Source: JASJBU01 sp963797085 (GTDB taxonomy: Bacteria > Pseudomonadota > Gammaproteobacteria > Chromatiales > Chromatiaceae). Taken from it: a stretch of DNA of 64,000 nucleotides. Shown in pieces: positions 28,561 through 37,861 of this stretch. The DNA is taken from contig CAWCOA010000026.1 in assembly GCA_963797085.1 (NCBI GenBank), positions 186,001 to 250,000 of the forward strand. The letters are read 5' to 3'. The position numbers and the translations under genes were made by a program. How positions within the stretch are numbered: position 1 is the first letter of the stretch; every line of letters starts with the position of its first letter. Below the pieces are notes generated by a model. The model made no database searches and had not been told where the DNA came from. It saw only the letters and a list, made by a program, of their open reading frames with translations.

Positions 28561-28848
28561 TTACTCGATAACCTTGGGAACCAGGAAAAGCCCGGCTTCA
28601 ACCTTAGGTGCAACAGCCTGATATTCATCACGATGATTTTCTTCCGTCACTTCATCGCTGCGCAGACGCTGCGCCATGTGCAATGGGTGCGCCATGGGCG
28701 TCACATCGGTGGTATCCACTGCCTCCAGTTGCTCGACCAATCCGAGGATATTGGAAAGATCCGTCGCATAAGCCCCAACTTGCTCCTCATCCAGCGCCAT
28801 CCGTGCTAAGTGAGCAATTTTTTCTACATCAGAACGATCTAAGGACAT
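28561..28848 (-). CDS. gatC: Asp-tRNA(Asn)/Glu-tRNA(Gln) amidotransferase subunit C
   Basis: GatC is the small subunit that stabilises the GatA-GatB interface. The 95 residues start MSLDRSDVEKIAHLARMALDE, matching the family; a longer frame to 28917 lacks similarity. LGLVEQLEAVDTTDVTPMAHP and RSDEVTEEN are typical. It is the first gene of gatCAB, divergent from the mre region. Confidence 0.95.
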   Translation of the reverse strand: MSLDRSDVEKIAHLARMALDEEQVGAYATDLSNILGLVEQLEAVDTTDVTPMAHPLHMAQRLRSDEVTEENHRDEYQAVAPKVEAGLFLVPKVIE

Positions 28849-29338
28849 CCGCTTGATTCCCGTGATGATAAACCCGACGAGGCTACCACATTTAGCCTGA
28901 CCGATACATGCCGGCAAACAGATCGAATAGATGCTTTTAGGTGAGTCATTCAGGCCAGAAAAACCGACGACGACCAGCTGAATAATCCCTCAAGATAATA
29001 AAAGACTTGATCTTTTTATCGATTGGGACTAAATTCCCAACTCAAATCATGTATTATGGTTTTCTGCGCCTGAATCATTGAAGATCTTGGCCCGGCCCTT
29101 AATTACACATATAAATTATTGAAATTTTTTTGGGGGGCCTGTTTGCATTCATTGCATGCAGATGGCTGAAACCCACTCCTCAGGTCTTCTGGATGCCGGC
29201 CCAGCAATCGAGAGGTATTGGCACTCAATAGCATATACGCACAGCTTGATCACCCGTCAAGGAAGAACAAGTTTATTGGCATCCGGAATTGCACCAGGAG
29301 CCCCCGGCAAGCTATTCAGGACAACAGAACGGAAGACC
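28849..29338. other. 490-bp intergenic region between gatC and the DUF6502 gene
   Basis: This region should hold promoters for gatCAB (leftward) and the DUF6502 gene (rightward). It is AT-rich around 28985-29130. I found no hexamer pair I would defend, no RNA gene and no convincing small protein. An in-frame extension of the DUF6502 gene back to 29156 lacks a ribosome site. Confidence 0.5.
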
Positions 29339-30163
29339 ATGACAGACGACATTAGGAAGACACTTTCCGCTGCAATCCTAAAACTCCTGCGGCCTCTGGT
29401 GCGGCTCCTGTTACGCAACGGCATCACCTACGGAGATTTCGCTGATCTCAGCAAATGGGTGTTCATGGATGTCGCCACCAAGGAATTCGGTATACCCGGG
29501 CGCAAGCAGACCGTTTCCAGGGTTTCTGTGATCACCGGCCTGACCCGCAAAGAGGTCAGCCGCCTGCAAAAGATTGACACCCCCGACGACACCGCCATCG
29601 CCCACCAATACAATCGTGCAGCAAGAGTCATTTCCGGCTGGCTCAGAGACAAACATTTTCACGATAAACAAGGTCATCCCGCCAGCCTGCACTTCGACAC
29701 AGGCAAACACAACTTCAGCGATCTGGTGAAAAAACACAGCGGCGACATCCCGCCTCGAGCCATTCTCGACGAACTGTTGCGCGTCGGCACTGTAGCCCTG
29801 GATGAAAATGAGAAGATCTGTCTGATGGCTGATGGTTTTGTCCCTCGCACCGGTGAGAAAGACAAATTGCACATTCTGGGAACTGATGTACAGTCACTGC
29901 TGTCGACTATTGATTACAATCTCCAGCAGGATTCACAGACACCAAGATTTCAGCGCAAGGTAGCGTACGACAACCTACCTGCAGAATCCCTGCCCGAGTT
30001 TCGAAAGCTGAGCGCGGAGAAGGCCCAGGCCCTGCTCATTGAACTGGACCGTCATCTTTCCGCAATGGATCGCGATATCAACCCATCCGTTGAAGGAACA
30101 GGCCGCAGGCAGGCAGGAGTAGGCATATACTACTTTGAGCAGGACTTGAGCGAGGATAAATGA
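29339..30163 (+). CDS. DUF6502 family protein
   Basis: The ATG at 29339 has GGAAG just upstream and gives 274 residues starting MTDDIRKTLSAAILKLLRPL. The central part (ADLSKWVFMDVATKEF, SRVSVITGLTRKEVSRLQK) reads like a winged-helix DNA-binding domain, as seen in DUF6502 proteins. No catalytic motif is visible. It ends 1 bp before a DUF5666 lipoprotein gene, so the two are an operon and probably act together. The function is unknown. Confidence 0.8.
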   Translation: MTDDIRKTLSAAILKLLRPLVRLLLRNGITYGDFADLSKWVFMDVATKEFGIPGRKQTVSRVSVITGLTRKEVSRLQKIDTPDDTAIAHQYNRAARVISGWLRDKHFHDKQGHPASLHFDTGKHNFSDLVKKHSGDIPPRAILDELLRVGTVALDENEKICLMADGFVPRTGEKDKLHILGTDVQSLLSTIDYNLQQDSQTPRFQRKVAYDNLPAESLPEFRKLSAEKAQALLIELDRHLSAMDRDINPSVEGTGRRQAGVGIYYFEQDLSEDK

Positions 30164-30164
30164 G

Positions 30165-31576
30165 ATGAGAGTTACTGGACTGCTCTTATTAGCGATTGCA
30201 CTGCCGCTGCTGAACAGCTGCGGCGGCAACACCCAGGTCGCTGAAGGTGGCATCGGAGGCACCGGCGTGTCGCTGGGAAAAGTCAGCGGTTATGGCTCCA
30301 TCTTTGTCAATGGTGTTGAATTTGACACCGACACTGCTGAATTTGTCATTGAGGAAGATGCGGAGTCATCTTATACCCAGGACGACATCAAACTGGGAAT
30401 GGTAGTTCAAGTTACCGGTGATCACGATGGTGTTACAGGAACAGCCACTAAAGTCGACTTTAGTGATCAACTTGAGGGGATAATCACTGCACCACACCAG
30501 CTCGACGCGGATGGGATCGGCACCCTGGAGACCATGCAGCAGATCGTCCTCGTAGATCAGACCACAGTCTTCGATGACAGTACAAATCAAAGCCTCCTGA
30601 TCACTGACCTTAGCGAAAATGATATCGTGGAAGTCAGTGGATTCAGTGACGGTTCGGGCACCATCTACGCCACACGAATCGAGCTTAAAGCGCAAAACTG
30701 GCTAGCTGGAGAACCCTTGGAGGTCAAAGGTGTAGTCAGCAACCTGACCAGTACGACCTTTGACATTGGCAGCCTAACAATCGACTTTTCCCAAAATCCC
30801 GACCTTCCCGATGGCGCCCCTCAGGAGGGCTGGTATGTCGAAGTGAAGGGCAACAGCTTTACGTCTTAGTGGAGAATTCTTAGCCGACGAAGTGGAGCTA
30901 GAGGGAGACGGCGACCTGCAGGTTGCAGATAACGATGAGGAAGTCGAACTGGAAGGCGTAGTTACCGCCCCACTCTCCGGCGACATCTTCAGCCTCAATG
31001 GCCAGCCGGTGGATATCGCCAATACTCACAGTCGATGAGACAGCAATTATCGAAGGCCGCGAATTGAAAGTAGAAGGAAAAATGGTTGATGGCATCATCG
31101 AGGCCACCGAGATCGAATTCGAGGCAGTAGAGTCCGAACTCCAGGAGATAGCTTCCAGTGTGGAAGCAGTTGATGCGGTGGACATCAATATCGGCACCAT
31201 CACCTTGATGGGCCAAAGCATAGCCGTAAACAGCTCAACCATCATGGAGGATGATCTAGGGGACGACCAGACCTTCAACCTTGCAGAAGTATTGCAGGGA
31301 CAGTATGTCAATGTCGATATTTACCATGACGGCAACGGATGGGTGGCTGTCAAGTTGGAACGAGAGTCTGTACCCGAGCCCTTAGTCCATGAAATCGAAG
31401 GTCTGGTGCAAGAAATCGATGTCAATGGAGACCCGGATTTAATCCGCGTACTCGATGTATTAATCAATATTTCTCTAACAAGTATTACTCCTGTGGAAGG
31501 GGATCGGGTGGAAATATCAGGTGATTACGATATCTCAACCCTGACACTCACAGCCACATCAGGAGAAATCGACTAG
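30165..31576 (+). CDS. DUF5666 repeat lipoprotein (two frameshifts)
   Basis: The N terminus MRVTGLLLLAIALPLLNSCGGN is a lipoprotein signal (LNSC). EGGIGGTGVSLGKVSGYGSIFVNG is the DUF5666 opening, present here as GGIGGTG and GYGSIFVNGVEFDTD. Beta-rich OB-like units repeat after it. Extra bases near 30866 (after GNSFTS) and near 31027 (after DIANT) split the frame; with both removed the product is about 470 acidic residues ending TLTATSGEID. It is probably surface or periplasmic and partners the DUF6502 protein. Confidence 0.8.
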
Positions 31577-31620
31577 TTGAATGGCTGATTCGCATAGTCC
31601 GATTGAAACATTCCCAGGTC

Positions 31621-31650
31621 AAATAAAAAGGCCGGACATCAGTCCGGCCT
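31621..31650 (-). terminator. Intrinsic terminator of the 57-aa gene
   Basis: On the minus strand AGGCCGGAC, loop TGAT, GTCCGGCCT runs straight into TTTTATTTG. This is a strong intrinsic terminator 32 bp after the small minus-strand gene. The hairpin may also serve the convergent DUF5666 gene. Confidence 0.8.
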
Positions 31651-31681
31651 CATTGAGGATTAGTGATTCTGTTAAAACAGG

Positions 31682-31855
31682 TTAGCTGGTTGAGTTGTTT
31701 TTCTCATCCTCTGCCTGCTTTGCGTAGTATTCAGTTCCACAATAATGGAGGATATAATCATCTGCCTCGGAGACACCCAGTTCTGATTTGGGTATCTCCC
31801 GCATACAGATATCCTGACCCAGCTTTTCAACTTCATTCGGCTTCGGCATCGCCAT
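31682..31855 (-). CDS. 57-residue protein of unknown function
   Basis: On the minus strand ATG at 31855 is preceded by GGAGGTGA with short spacing. The product starts MAMPKPNEVEKLGQDICMRE, ends KQAEDEKNNSTS, and is acidic with two cysteines (DICMRE, LHYCGTEYY). It has no signal or membrane segment. Upstream, TTATCA and TATACT are spaced 16 bp, and downstream is a strong terminator. This complete solo transcription unit supports a real gene despite its size. I do not recognise the family. Confidence 0.72.
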   Translation of the reverse strand: MAMPKPNEVEKLGQDICMREIPKSELGVSEADDYILHYCGTEYYAKQAEDEKNNSTS

Positions 31856-31926
31856 AGTCACCTCCGGTAACTGTTTATGAGGTTACAGAGACCTATGTCC
31901 CAGTAAAACACTAGGCCTTTCTCTGC

Positions 31927-31954
31927 AGTATAGACAGTTTTTTACCATTGATAA
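31927..31954 (-). promoter_or_regulatory. Promoter of the 57-aa gene
   Basis: On the minus strand -35 TTATCA (31949-31954) and -10 TATACT (31927-31932) have a 16-bp spacer and lie about 70 bp before the start codon. The match to sigma70 consensus is 4/6 and 5/6. Confidence 0.5.
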
Positions 31955-31988
31955 GAGAATTCAATAAAAAGTTTTGCGGACTGTTTTC

Positions 31989-32017
31989 TTGCCGAACTCC
32001 TGTACCATTGCTAGATT
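31989..32017 (+). promoter_or_regulatory. Possible mreB promoter
   Basis: TTGCCG (31989-31994) and TAGATT (32012-32017) with a 17-bp spacer lie about 110 bp before mreB. Each hexamer matches consensus at 4 of 6 positions. Confidence 0.4.
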
Positions 32018-32126
32018 ACGCTTCTTTTTCCGGTTTCTCCCTGGCGTTTGGAACTAAAGACGGACATTGATCTACCGCCATCCAACACCTGAAAAACCTT
32101 AACCCACTCAACATACGAAGAATTCT

Positions 32127-33176
32127 ATGCTGTTTCGACGCATCCGAGGCATGTTCTCAAACGATCTCTCCATCGACCTGGGTACGGCCAATACACTGAT
32201 CTATGCACGAGGCCAAGGCATCGTGTTGAATGAACCCTCTGTTGTTGCGATCCGCCAGGACCGCGGACCGGGTGGCGCCAAATCGGTCGTCGCCGTCGGC
32301 GAGGACGCCAAGAAGATGCTGGGCCGCACCCCGGCCAACATCACTGCTATTCGGCCCATGAAAGAGGGCGTAATCGCGGATTTCACCGTCACCGAGAAGA
32401 TGCTGCAGTATTTCATCCACAAAGTGCATGAGACCCGGATCATCCGACCCAGTCCGCGGGTGCTGGTGTGCGTGCCCTGCGGCTCCACCCAAGTGGAGAG
32501 ACGGGCGATCAAGGAATCCGCCGCCGGAGCCGGCGCCAGGGAGGTCTACCTGATCGAAGAACCCATGTCCGCCGCCATCGGCGCCGGATTGCCGGTGGAT
32601 GAGGCCCGCGGCTCGATGGTGCTGGATATCGGGGGCGGCACCTCCGAAGTAGCGATCATCTCTCTGAATGGCATAGTCTACGCAAACTCGGTAAGGGTCG
32701 GCGGTGACCGTTTTGACGAGGCGATCATTAATTATGTGCGTCGCAACTACGGCACCCTGATTGGTGAGGCCACGGCAGAACGCATCAAGGAAGAGATCGG
32801 TTCCGCCTACCCGGGTAACGAGGTAAAGGAGATCGAGGTAAAAGGACGCAACCTGGCGGAAGGCATTCCCCGCAGCTTCACCCTGAACAGCAATGAGATA
32901 CTCGAAGCTCTGCAGGAGCCACTCTCAGGTATCGTGGGGGCGGTTAAGACCGCGCTGGAGCAGACGCCACCAGAGTTGGGGGCAGACGTGGCGGAACGGG
33001 GTATAGTGCTCACCGGCGGCGGCGCCCTGTTGAGAGACATCGACCGTCTGCTGCAGGAAGAGACCGGCCTGCCGGTGATTGTCGCGGAAGACCCCTTGAC
33101 CTGCGTCGCCCGCGGCGGCGGTCGCGCCCTGGAGATGATTGATGAGCGTGGTGGAGATGTGTTCACTGTAGAATAG
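32127..33176 (+). CDS. mreB: Rod shape-determining protein MreB
   Basis: MreB is the actin-like filament under the inner membrane that guides lateral wall synthesis. The 349 residues have the phosphate-1 loop DLGTANTLIYARGQG, the phosphate-2 segment VLDIGGGTSEVAIISL and the adenosine motif GIVLTGGGALLRDID. It heads the mreBCD-mrdA-rodA series, so the cell is presumably rod-shaped. Confidence 0.97.
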   Translation: MLFRRIRGMFSNDLSIDLGTANTLIYARGQGIVLNEPSVVAIRQDRGPGGAKSVVAVGEDAKKMLGRTPANITAIRPMKEGVIADFTVTEKMLQYFIHKVHETRIIRPSPRVLVCVPCGSTQVERRAIKESAAGAGAREVYLIEEPMSAAIGAGLPVDEARGSMVLDIGGGTSEVAIISLNGIVYANSVRVGGDRFDEAIINYVRRNYGTLIGEATAERIKEEIGSAYPGNEVKEIEVKGRNLAEGIPRSFTLNSNEILEALQEPLSGIVGAVKTALEQTPPELGADVAERGIVLTGGGALLRDIDRLLQEETGLPVIVAEDPLTCVARGGGRALEMIDERGGDVFTVE

Positions 33177-33253
33177 TGCTGATTTGACGGCCGTATGCCG
33201 GCCGTCGCGCTGTTGAAACGCTGATCATTGGTCCGCGCAGGAGTCAAATTACT

Positions 33254-34144
33254 ATTAAACTGATCTTCACACAGGGTCCTTCGATCACCTCACGGCTGAT
33301 TGTTGCAGTCATATTCTCCATCCTCCTGATGGTACTGGATCACCGGCAAAATCATCTGGAGTCTCTGCGATCCGCCCTCTCCATCGTCCTTTATCCTATT
33401 CAGTATCTGGCCAGCCTGCCGGTTATCCTCAGCGGCGAAGCCAGCAACGCCTTCAACTCCCGGAGTGAGATAGAATCCGAGCGGGTCAGGCTGCATGAAG
33501 AAAACCTCCAACTGCGTGCCAGACTGCAAAAGTTTGAGGCGCTGGAAGCGGAGAACATGCGTCTGCGCGCGCTGCTCGATTCCTCCTTCAAAGTGGGTGA
33601 CCGGGTGTTGATTGCGGAACTGATCGCGGTTGAACAGGACCCGTTCCAGCAGCAGGTTCTGATCAATCAGGGTAACAGTTCAGGGATTTTCGAAGGCCAG
33701 CCGGTGCTGGATGCAAACGCTGTGGTGGGACAGGTCACGCACGTCAATCCTTTTACCTCTACTGTCCTGCTGATCACCGATGCCAGCCACGCCCTGCCGG
33801 TCCAGGTGAACCGCAACGGTCTACGCACCATCGCCCTCGGCACCGGCCTGATCAACCAGCTGGAGCTGCCGCATTTGCCCAATAATGCGGATATCGAACC
33901 AGGGGACCTGCTCACCACCTCCGGGCTGGGAGGGGTGTTTCCGGCGGGTTACCCGGTAGCCAAGGTTACTGAAGTAAGGCGTGAACAGGGACAGCCTTTC
34001 GCTTCGGTTACAGCACGCACCACCGCCCATCTTGACCGGATTCGCGAGGTACTGCTGGTATGGACCTTGAGCGCGGAATCAGCATTGCAGGGCACCGATA
34101 GCCTAAACCAGGCACTGGAAGAAACCATGGAGACCGGAGAATGA
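33254..34144 (+). CDS. mreC: Rod shape-determining protein MreC (apparent ATT start)
   Basis: MreC is a bitopic membrane protein that links MreB to PBP2. The family N terminus KLIFTQGPSITSRLIVAVIF, ending in its membrane helix, is in frame upstream of the first ATG (33329), but no ATG, GTG or TTG precedes it. The codon at the expected Met is ATT (33254), 10 nt after AGGAG (33239-33243). Starting at 33329 would remove the helix. The coiled coil (ERVRLHEENLQLRARLQKFE) and beta domain follow; the total is about 296 residues. A sequence error of ATG to ATT is possible. Confidence 0.88.
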   Translation: MKLIFTQGPSITSRLIVAVIFSILLMVLDHRQNHLESLRSALSIVLYPIQYLASLPVILSGEASNAFNSRSEIESERVRLHEENLQLRARLQKFEALEAENMRLRALLDSSFKVGDRVLIAELIAVEQDPFQQQVLINQGNSSGIFEGQPVLDANAVVGQVTHVNPFTSTVLLITDASHALPVQVNRNGLRTIALGTGLINQLELPHLPNNADIEPGDLLTTSGLGGVFPAGYPVAKVTEVRREQGQPFASVTARTTAHLDRIREVLLVWTLSAESALQGTDSLNQALEETMETGE

Positions 34145-34633
34145 TTGCGCGCCGCGGCCAACGGCCGGACCTACATCATCTACCTCACGCTCATCCTGGG
34201 TTTCATCATGACCATCATGCCGCTTCCGGAATGGGCTCAGGACTACCGGCCCCAGTGGGTAGCGCTGATCCTTATCTACTGGTGCATGGCGCTACCTGAA
34301 AGGATCGGCGTCGGAGTGGGTTGGATATCCGGCTTGTTGCTCGACGTGCTCAGCGGCGCCTTGCTTGGGCAACACGCCCTGGGGCTCGCCGTGATCGCCT
34401 TTTTGACCCTCAAACTCTACCGGAGGGTGCGGGTGCTGCCACTGCGTCAGCAGATGTTTACCGTGCTCATCCTGCTGCTGGTAGAGCGGTTATCAAACCT
34501 CTGGTCCGCCGGCGCTGCAGGCTATCCAACACCGACCCTCTGGTACTGGATCACGCCACTCATCGGTATGCTGCTCTGGCCCTGGGTGTACATCACACTG
34601 CGGGACATCCGCCGGCGTTTCCATGTCAGTTGA
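34145..34633 (+). CDS. mreD: Rod shape-determining protein MreD
   Basis: The 162-residue integral membrane protein has about five helices, with LPEWAQDYRPQWVALILIYW near the N terminus and LLLDVLSGALLGQHALGL typical of MreD. The start is TTG immediately after the mreC stop, so translation is probably coupled. It belongs to the elongasome complex. Confidence 0.93.
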   Translation: MRAAANGRTYIIYLTLILGFIMTIMPLPEWAQDYRPQWVALILIYWCMALPERIGVGVGWISGLLLDVLSGALLGQHALGLAVIAFLTLKLYRRVRVLPLRQQMFTVLILLLVERLSNLWSAGAAGYPTPTLWYWITPLIGMLLWPWVYITLRDIRRRFHVS

Positions 34634-34768
34634 AGCCAAAGCATCCCGCTCACAGCAGGTGACCCCGGACAGATGAAATTCCGTCAATATGCTTAGTGAA
34701 TATTCTTCAACCCTGCTGATTCGGCCCATGGCTGGGCCGGCCCATGCGCATTTCGTGGGATAACAGGC

Positions 34769-36641
34769 ATGGACCAGCAACTCTCGATCAAAGACTATCT
34801 GCGTGAGAGCCAACTCTTTCTGAGCCGCTCGATAGTCTCCCTCGCCATCGTCATCATCCTGCTGCTGGTGCTGACGGGGCGCCTTATCTACCTGCAGGTT
34901 GAGAGCCATCACCATTATAAGACCCTGTCCCAGGACAACCGGGTCAAAATCGAACCCCTACCCCCAACTCGCGGCTTGATCTTCGACAACAACGGCGAAA
35001 TTCTGGCGCAGAACCTGCCGGCATATAGCCTCGAAATCATCCCGGAAAAGACCGCAGACCTGGCTCTCACCATTCAGTCACTCAGTGAAATCATCAATGT
35101 TGAAGCCGAGGATATCACCCGCTTCCATAAACTACGCAAACAACGCCGTCGTTTCGACAGCATTCCATTGCGTGTTCGCCTGACCACCGAAGAAGTTTCA
35201 CGGATAGCAGTCAACCGGCATCGATTTCCTGGCGTCGATGTCAAAGCCAAACTACTGCGTGAATACCCGTTTAAGGAAGAAACGGCCCATCTGCTGGGCT
35301 ATGTGGCCCGCATCAACGAGAAAGAACTGCAGGTGATCGATACCTCAAACTACAGCGGCACCAGCTACATCGGCAAGAATGGGGTAGAAAAAACCTATGA
35401 ACAGCTGCTGCATGGCAGTGTCGGATTACAACAGGTCGAGGTCAACGCGAAAGGCAGAGTCTTGCGTGTTCTTGAAAGCCAGGCGCCATTACCGGGTAAC
35501 AATCTACATCTTTTTCTCGACCTGAAACTGCAGCAGGCCGCTCTTGATGCGCTGGGGGAATACAACGGTGCCGTGGCTGCCATCGATGTAGAGACAGGTG
35601 GCGTCATAGCCCTGGTCAGCAAGCCCGGTTTTGATCCCAACCTGTTTGTAGAAGGCATCAGTGTTGACGCCTACCGGGCCCTCAGTGATTCTATCGACAA
35701 ACCCCTGTTCAACCGCTCAATCCGCGGGCAGTATCCTCCGGGTTCAACCGTCAAGCCCTTTATCGGACTGGCTGGCCTTGAACAAGGGGTTGTTGAGTTT
35801 CACCAGGAAACTTACTGCCCAGGCTACTACCAGCTCCCCGGCAAGGAACATAAATACCGGGATTGGAAGAAATGGGGTCATGGCAAGGTGGATATGCACA
35901 AAGCCATCGTCGAATCTTGTGATGTGTACTATTACGAACTCGCCAGAACCCTCGGCATCGATCGCCTGCACGGTTTTCTTGGCGGGTTTCGGTTTCGGTG
36001 AAAAGAGCGGCATCGACCTGCTTGGCGAACTGCCGGGGCTGCTACCCAGCAGGGATTGGAAACGCGCCAAAAAACGCGCACCCTGGTACCCTGGTGAAAC
36101 CCTCATCGTCGGTATCGGCCAGGGTTACTTCCTCACCACCCCGCTGCAACTGGCCGTCGCCACTGCGACTCTGGCCAATCGTGGCAGAAGGATTGACCCA
36201 CGTGTTGTCGCCAGTATTGAGAAACCGGACGGCACCCAAACCCCCACTGCCATCAAGATGACAACTTTTCAGCAACTCAATCCGCAACACTGGGAAGATA
36301 TCATCGCTTCAATGGCCGATGTTGTGGAAGGTTTGCGCGGCACCGCCAGACGTATCCGCAGTGACGCCTATCGCATCGCTGGAAAAACCGGCACGGCCCA
36401 GGTCTTTACAATAAAACAGGAGGAGGAGTATGACGAGGAGACCGTGGCCAAGCACAAACGCGATCACGCTCTTTTTATCGCCTTTGCCCCGGTCGAAATG
36501 CCGCGCATAGCAGTTGCCGTGATTGTGGAAAATGGCGGTCATGGCGGCTCTGTAGCTGCGCCGATTGCGCGCCTGGTCATGGATCAGTATCTTCTCCATG
36601 AAACGACAGTCAGCCGCACTGAACAAAGCTCGATTCAATGA
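34769..36641 (+). CDS. mrdA: Penicillin-binding protein 2 (one frameshift)
   Basis: PBP2 is the monofunctional transpeptidase of cell elongation. After one membrane helix (LAIVIILLLVLTGRLIYL) the PBP dimer domain and transpeptidase domain follow, with SxxK in PPGSTVKPF, SxN-equivalent SCD (VESCDVYYY) and KTG in IAGKTGTAQVF. One extra G at 35984-35986 breaks the frame at FLGGF; without it GFGFGEKSGIDLLGEL continues. The repaired length of about 623 residues is normal. The gene is normally essential for rod shape. Confidence 0.93.
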
Positions 36642-36717
36642 CAATATGATAATTATCTTGCCTCTTCAGCCGGCACTCAATGCAACGGGACACCGCTAGG
36701 GTAGCGGGGGAACGATC

Positions 36718-37857
36718 TTGAACAAGATCCCCCGTGCTGGCCTCTCGTTTCAAGAATCAGAACCCGCTCGTCCGACCGGCCTGCTGTCCTCGATGCATAT
36801 CGATCTGCCACTGCTCACCAGCCTCTTACTGCTGGCCGGTATTGGCCTGGTCATTCTATACAGCGCTGGAGACCAGGACATGGAGCTGGTCCAGCGTCAG
36901 GCGCTGCGTCTCGGTATCGCTTTCGGAGCAATGGTATTGCTGGCCCAGATACACTCGGACGATCTGCGCCGCTGGTCGCCTTGGCTGTTCCTGATTGGTA
37001 TCGCCATGCTGATAGCCGTGATTCTGTTCGGAGCGTTCGGCAAAGGCGCTCAGCGCTGGCTGGACCTGGGATTGTTTCAGTTTCAACCTTCCGAGATGAT
37101 GAAGCTGACCCTGCCGATGATGATTGCCTGGTACCTGGCGGAGAAGCGCCTCCCCCCCAATAACAGCCGCTTGTTAGTGGCTGGGATCATCACCTTAGTG
37201 CCAGTATTACTGATTGCCAAGCAGCCCGACCTGGGTACTGCACTGCTGGTGGCAAGCGCAGGCGTCTTTGCCCTGTTTCTTGCCGGTATCGGCTGGCGCT
37301 TGATCGCCTTGCTCGGCGTGCTGCTGGCGGCGCTGGGGCCCGCAGTCTGGTTTCTGATGCGTGATTACCAGCGCCAGCGGGTCATTACCTTCCTCAATCC
37401 GGAAAACGATCCCCTGGGGGCCGGATATCATATTATCCAGTCGAAAATTGCCATTGGATCAGGGGGAATCGGAGGCAAAGGATGGCTGAATGGCACCCAG
37501 TCGCACCTGGAATTCCTCCCGGAGCGCCATACCGATTTTATATTCGCGGTTATCTCGGAGGAATTCGGCCTGGTCGGCGTTCTCGCCCTGCTGGGCCTGT
37601 ATCTCTTCATAATCATGCGCGGACTATTCATCGCCAGCCAGGCTCAGGATACCTACAGCCGTTTGCTGTCTGGCAGTCTGACCCTGGTTTTTTTCGTCTA
37701 TTTGTTCGTCAATACCGGCATGGTGACGGGCCTGCTGCCAGTGGTCGGCGTTCCACTTCCCCTGATAAGTTATGGGGGCACTTCCCTGGTGACCATACTC
37801 GCAGGTTTCGGTATCCTCATGTCAATCCATACACATCGAAAACTACTACCCACATAA
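36718..37857 (+). CDS. rodA: Rod shape-determining protein RodA
   Basis: RodA is the SEDS peptidoglycan glycosyltransferase that partners PBP2. The 379 residues form ten membrane helices with the family signatures AQRWLDLGLFQFQPSEMMKL, KQPDLGTALLV and the C-terminal PLISYGGTSLV. The start is TTG with GGGGGAA upstream. It follows mrdA in the conserved order. Confidence 0.95.
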   Translation: MNKIPRAGLSFQESEPARPTGLLSSMHIDLPLLTSLLLLAGIGLVILYSAGDQDMELVQRQALRLGIAFGAMVLLAQIHSDDLRRWSPWLFLIGIAMLIAVILFGAFGKGAQRWLDLGLFQFQPSEMMKLTLPMMIAWYLAEKRLPPNNSRLLVAGIITLVPVLLIAKQPDLGTALLVASAGVFALFLAGIGWRLIALLGVLLAALGPAVWFLMRDYQRQRVITFLNPENDPLGAGYHIIQSKIAIGSGGIGGKGWLNGTQSHLEFLPERHTDFIFAVISEEFGLVGVLALLGLYLFIIMRGLFIASQAQDTYSRLLSGSLTLVFFVYLFVNTGMVTGLLPVVGVPLPLISYGGTSLVTILAGFGILMSIHTHRKLLPT

Positions 37858-37861
37858 CACC

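Noticed and set aside
31663..31857. A 64-codon plus-strand frame
   Set aside because: The opposite strand carries a better-supported 57-codon gene with promoter, ribosome site and terminator.
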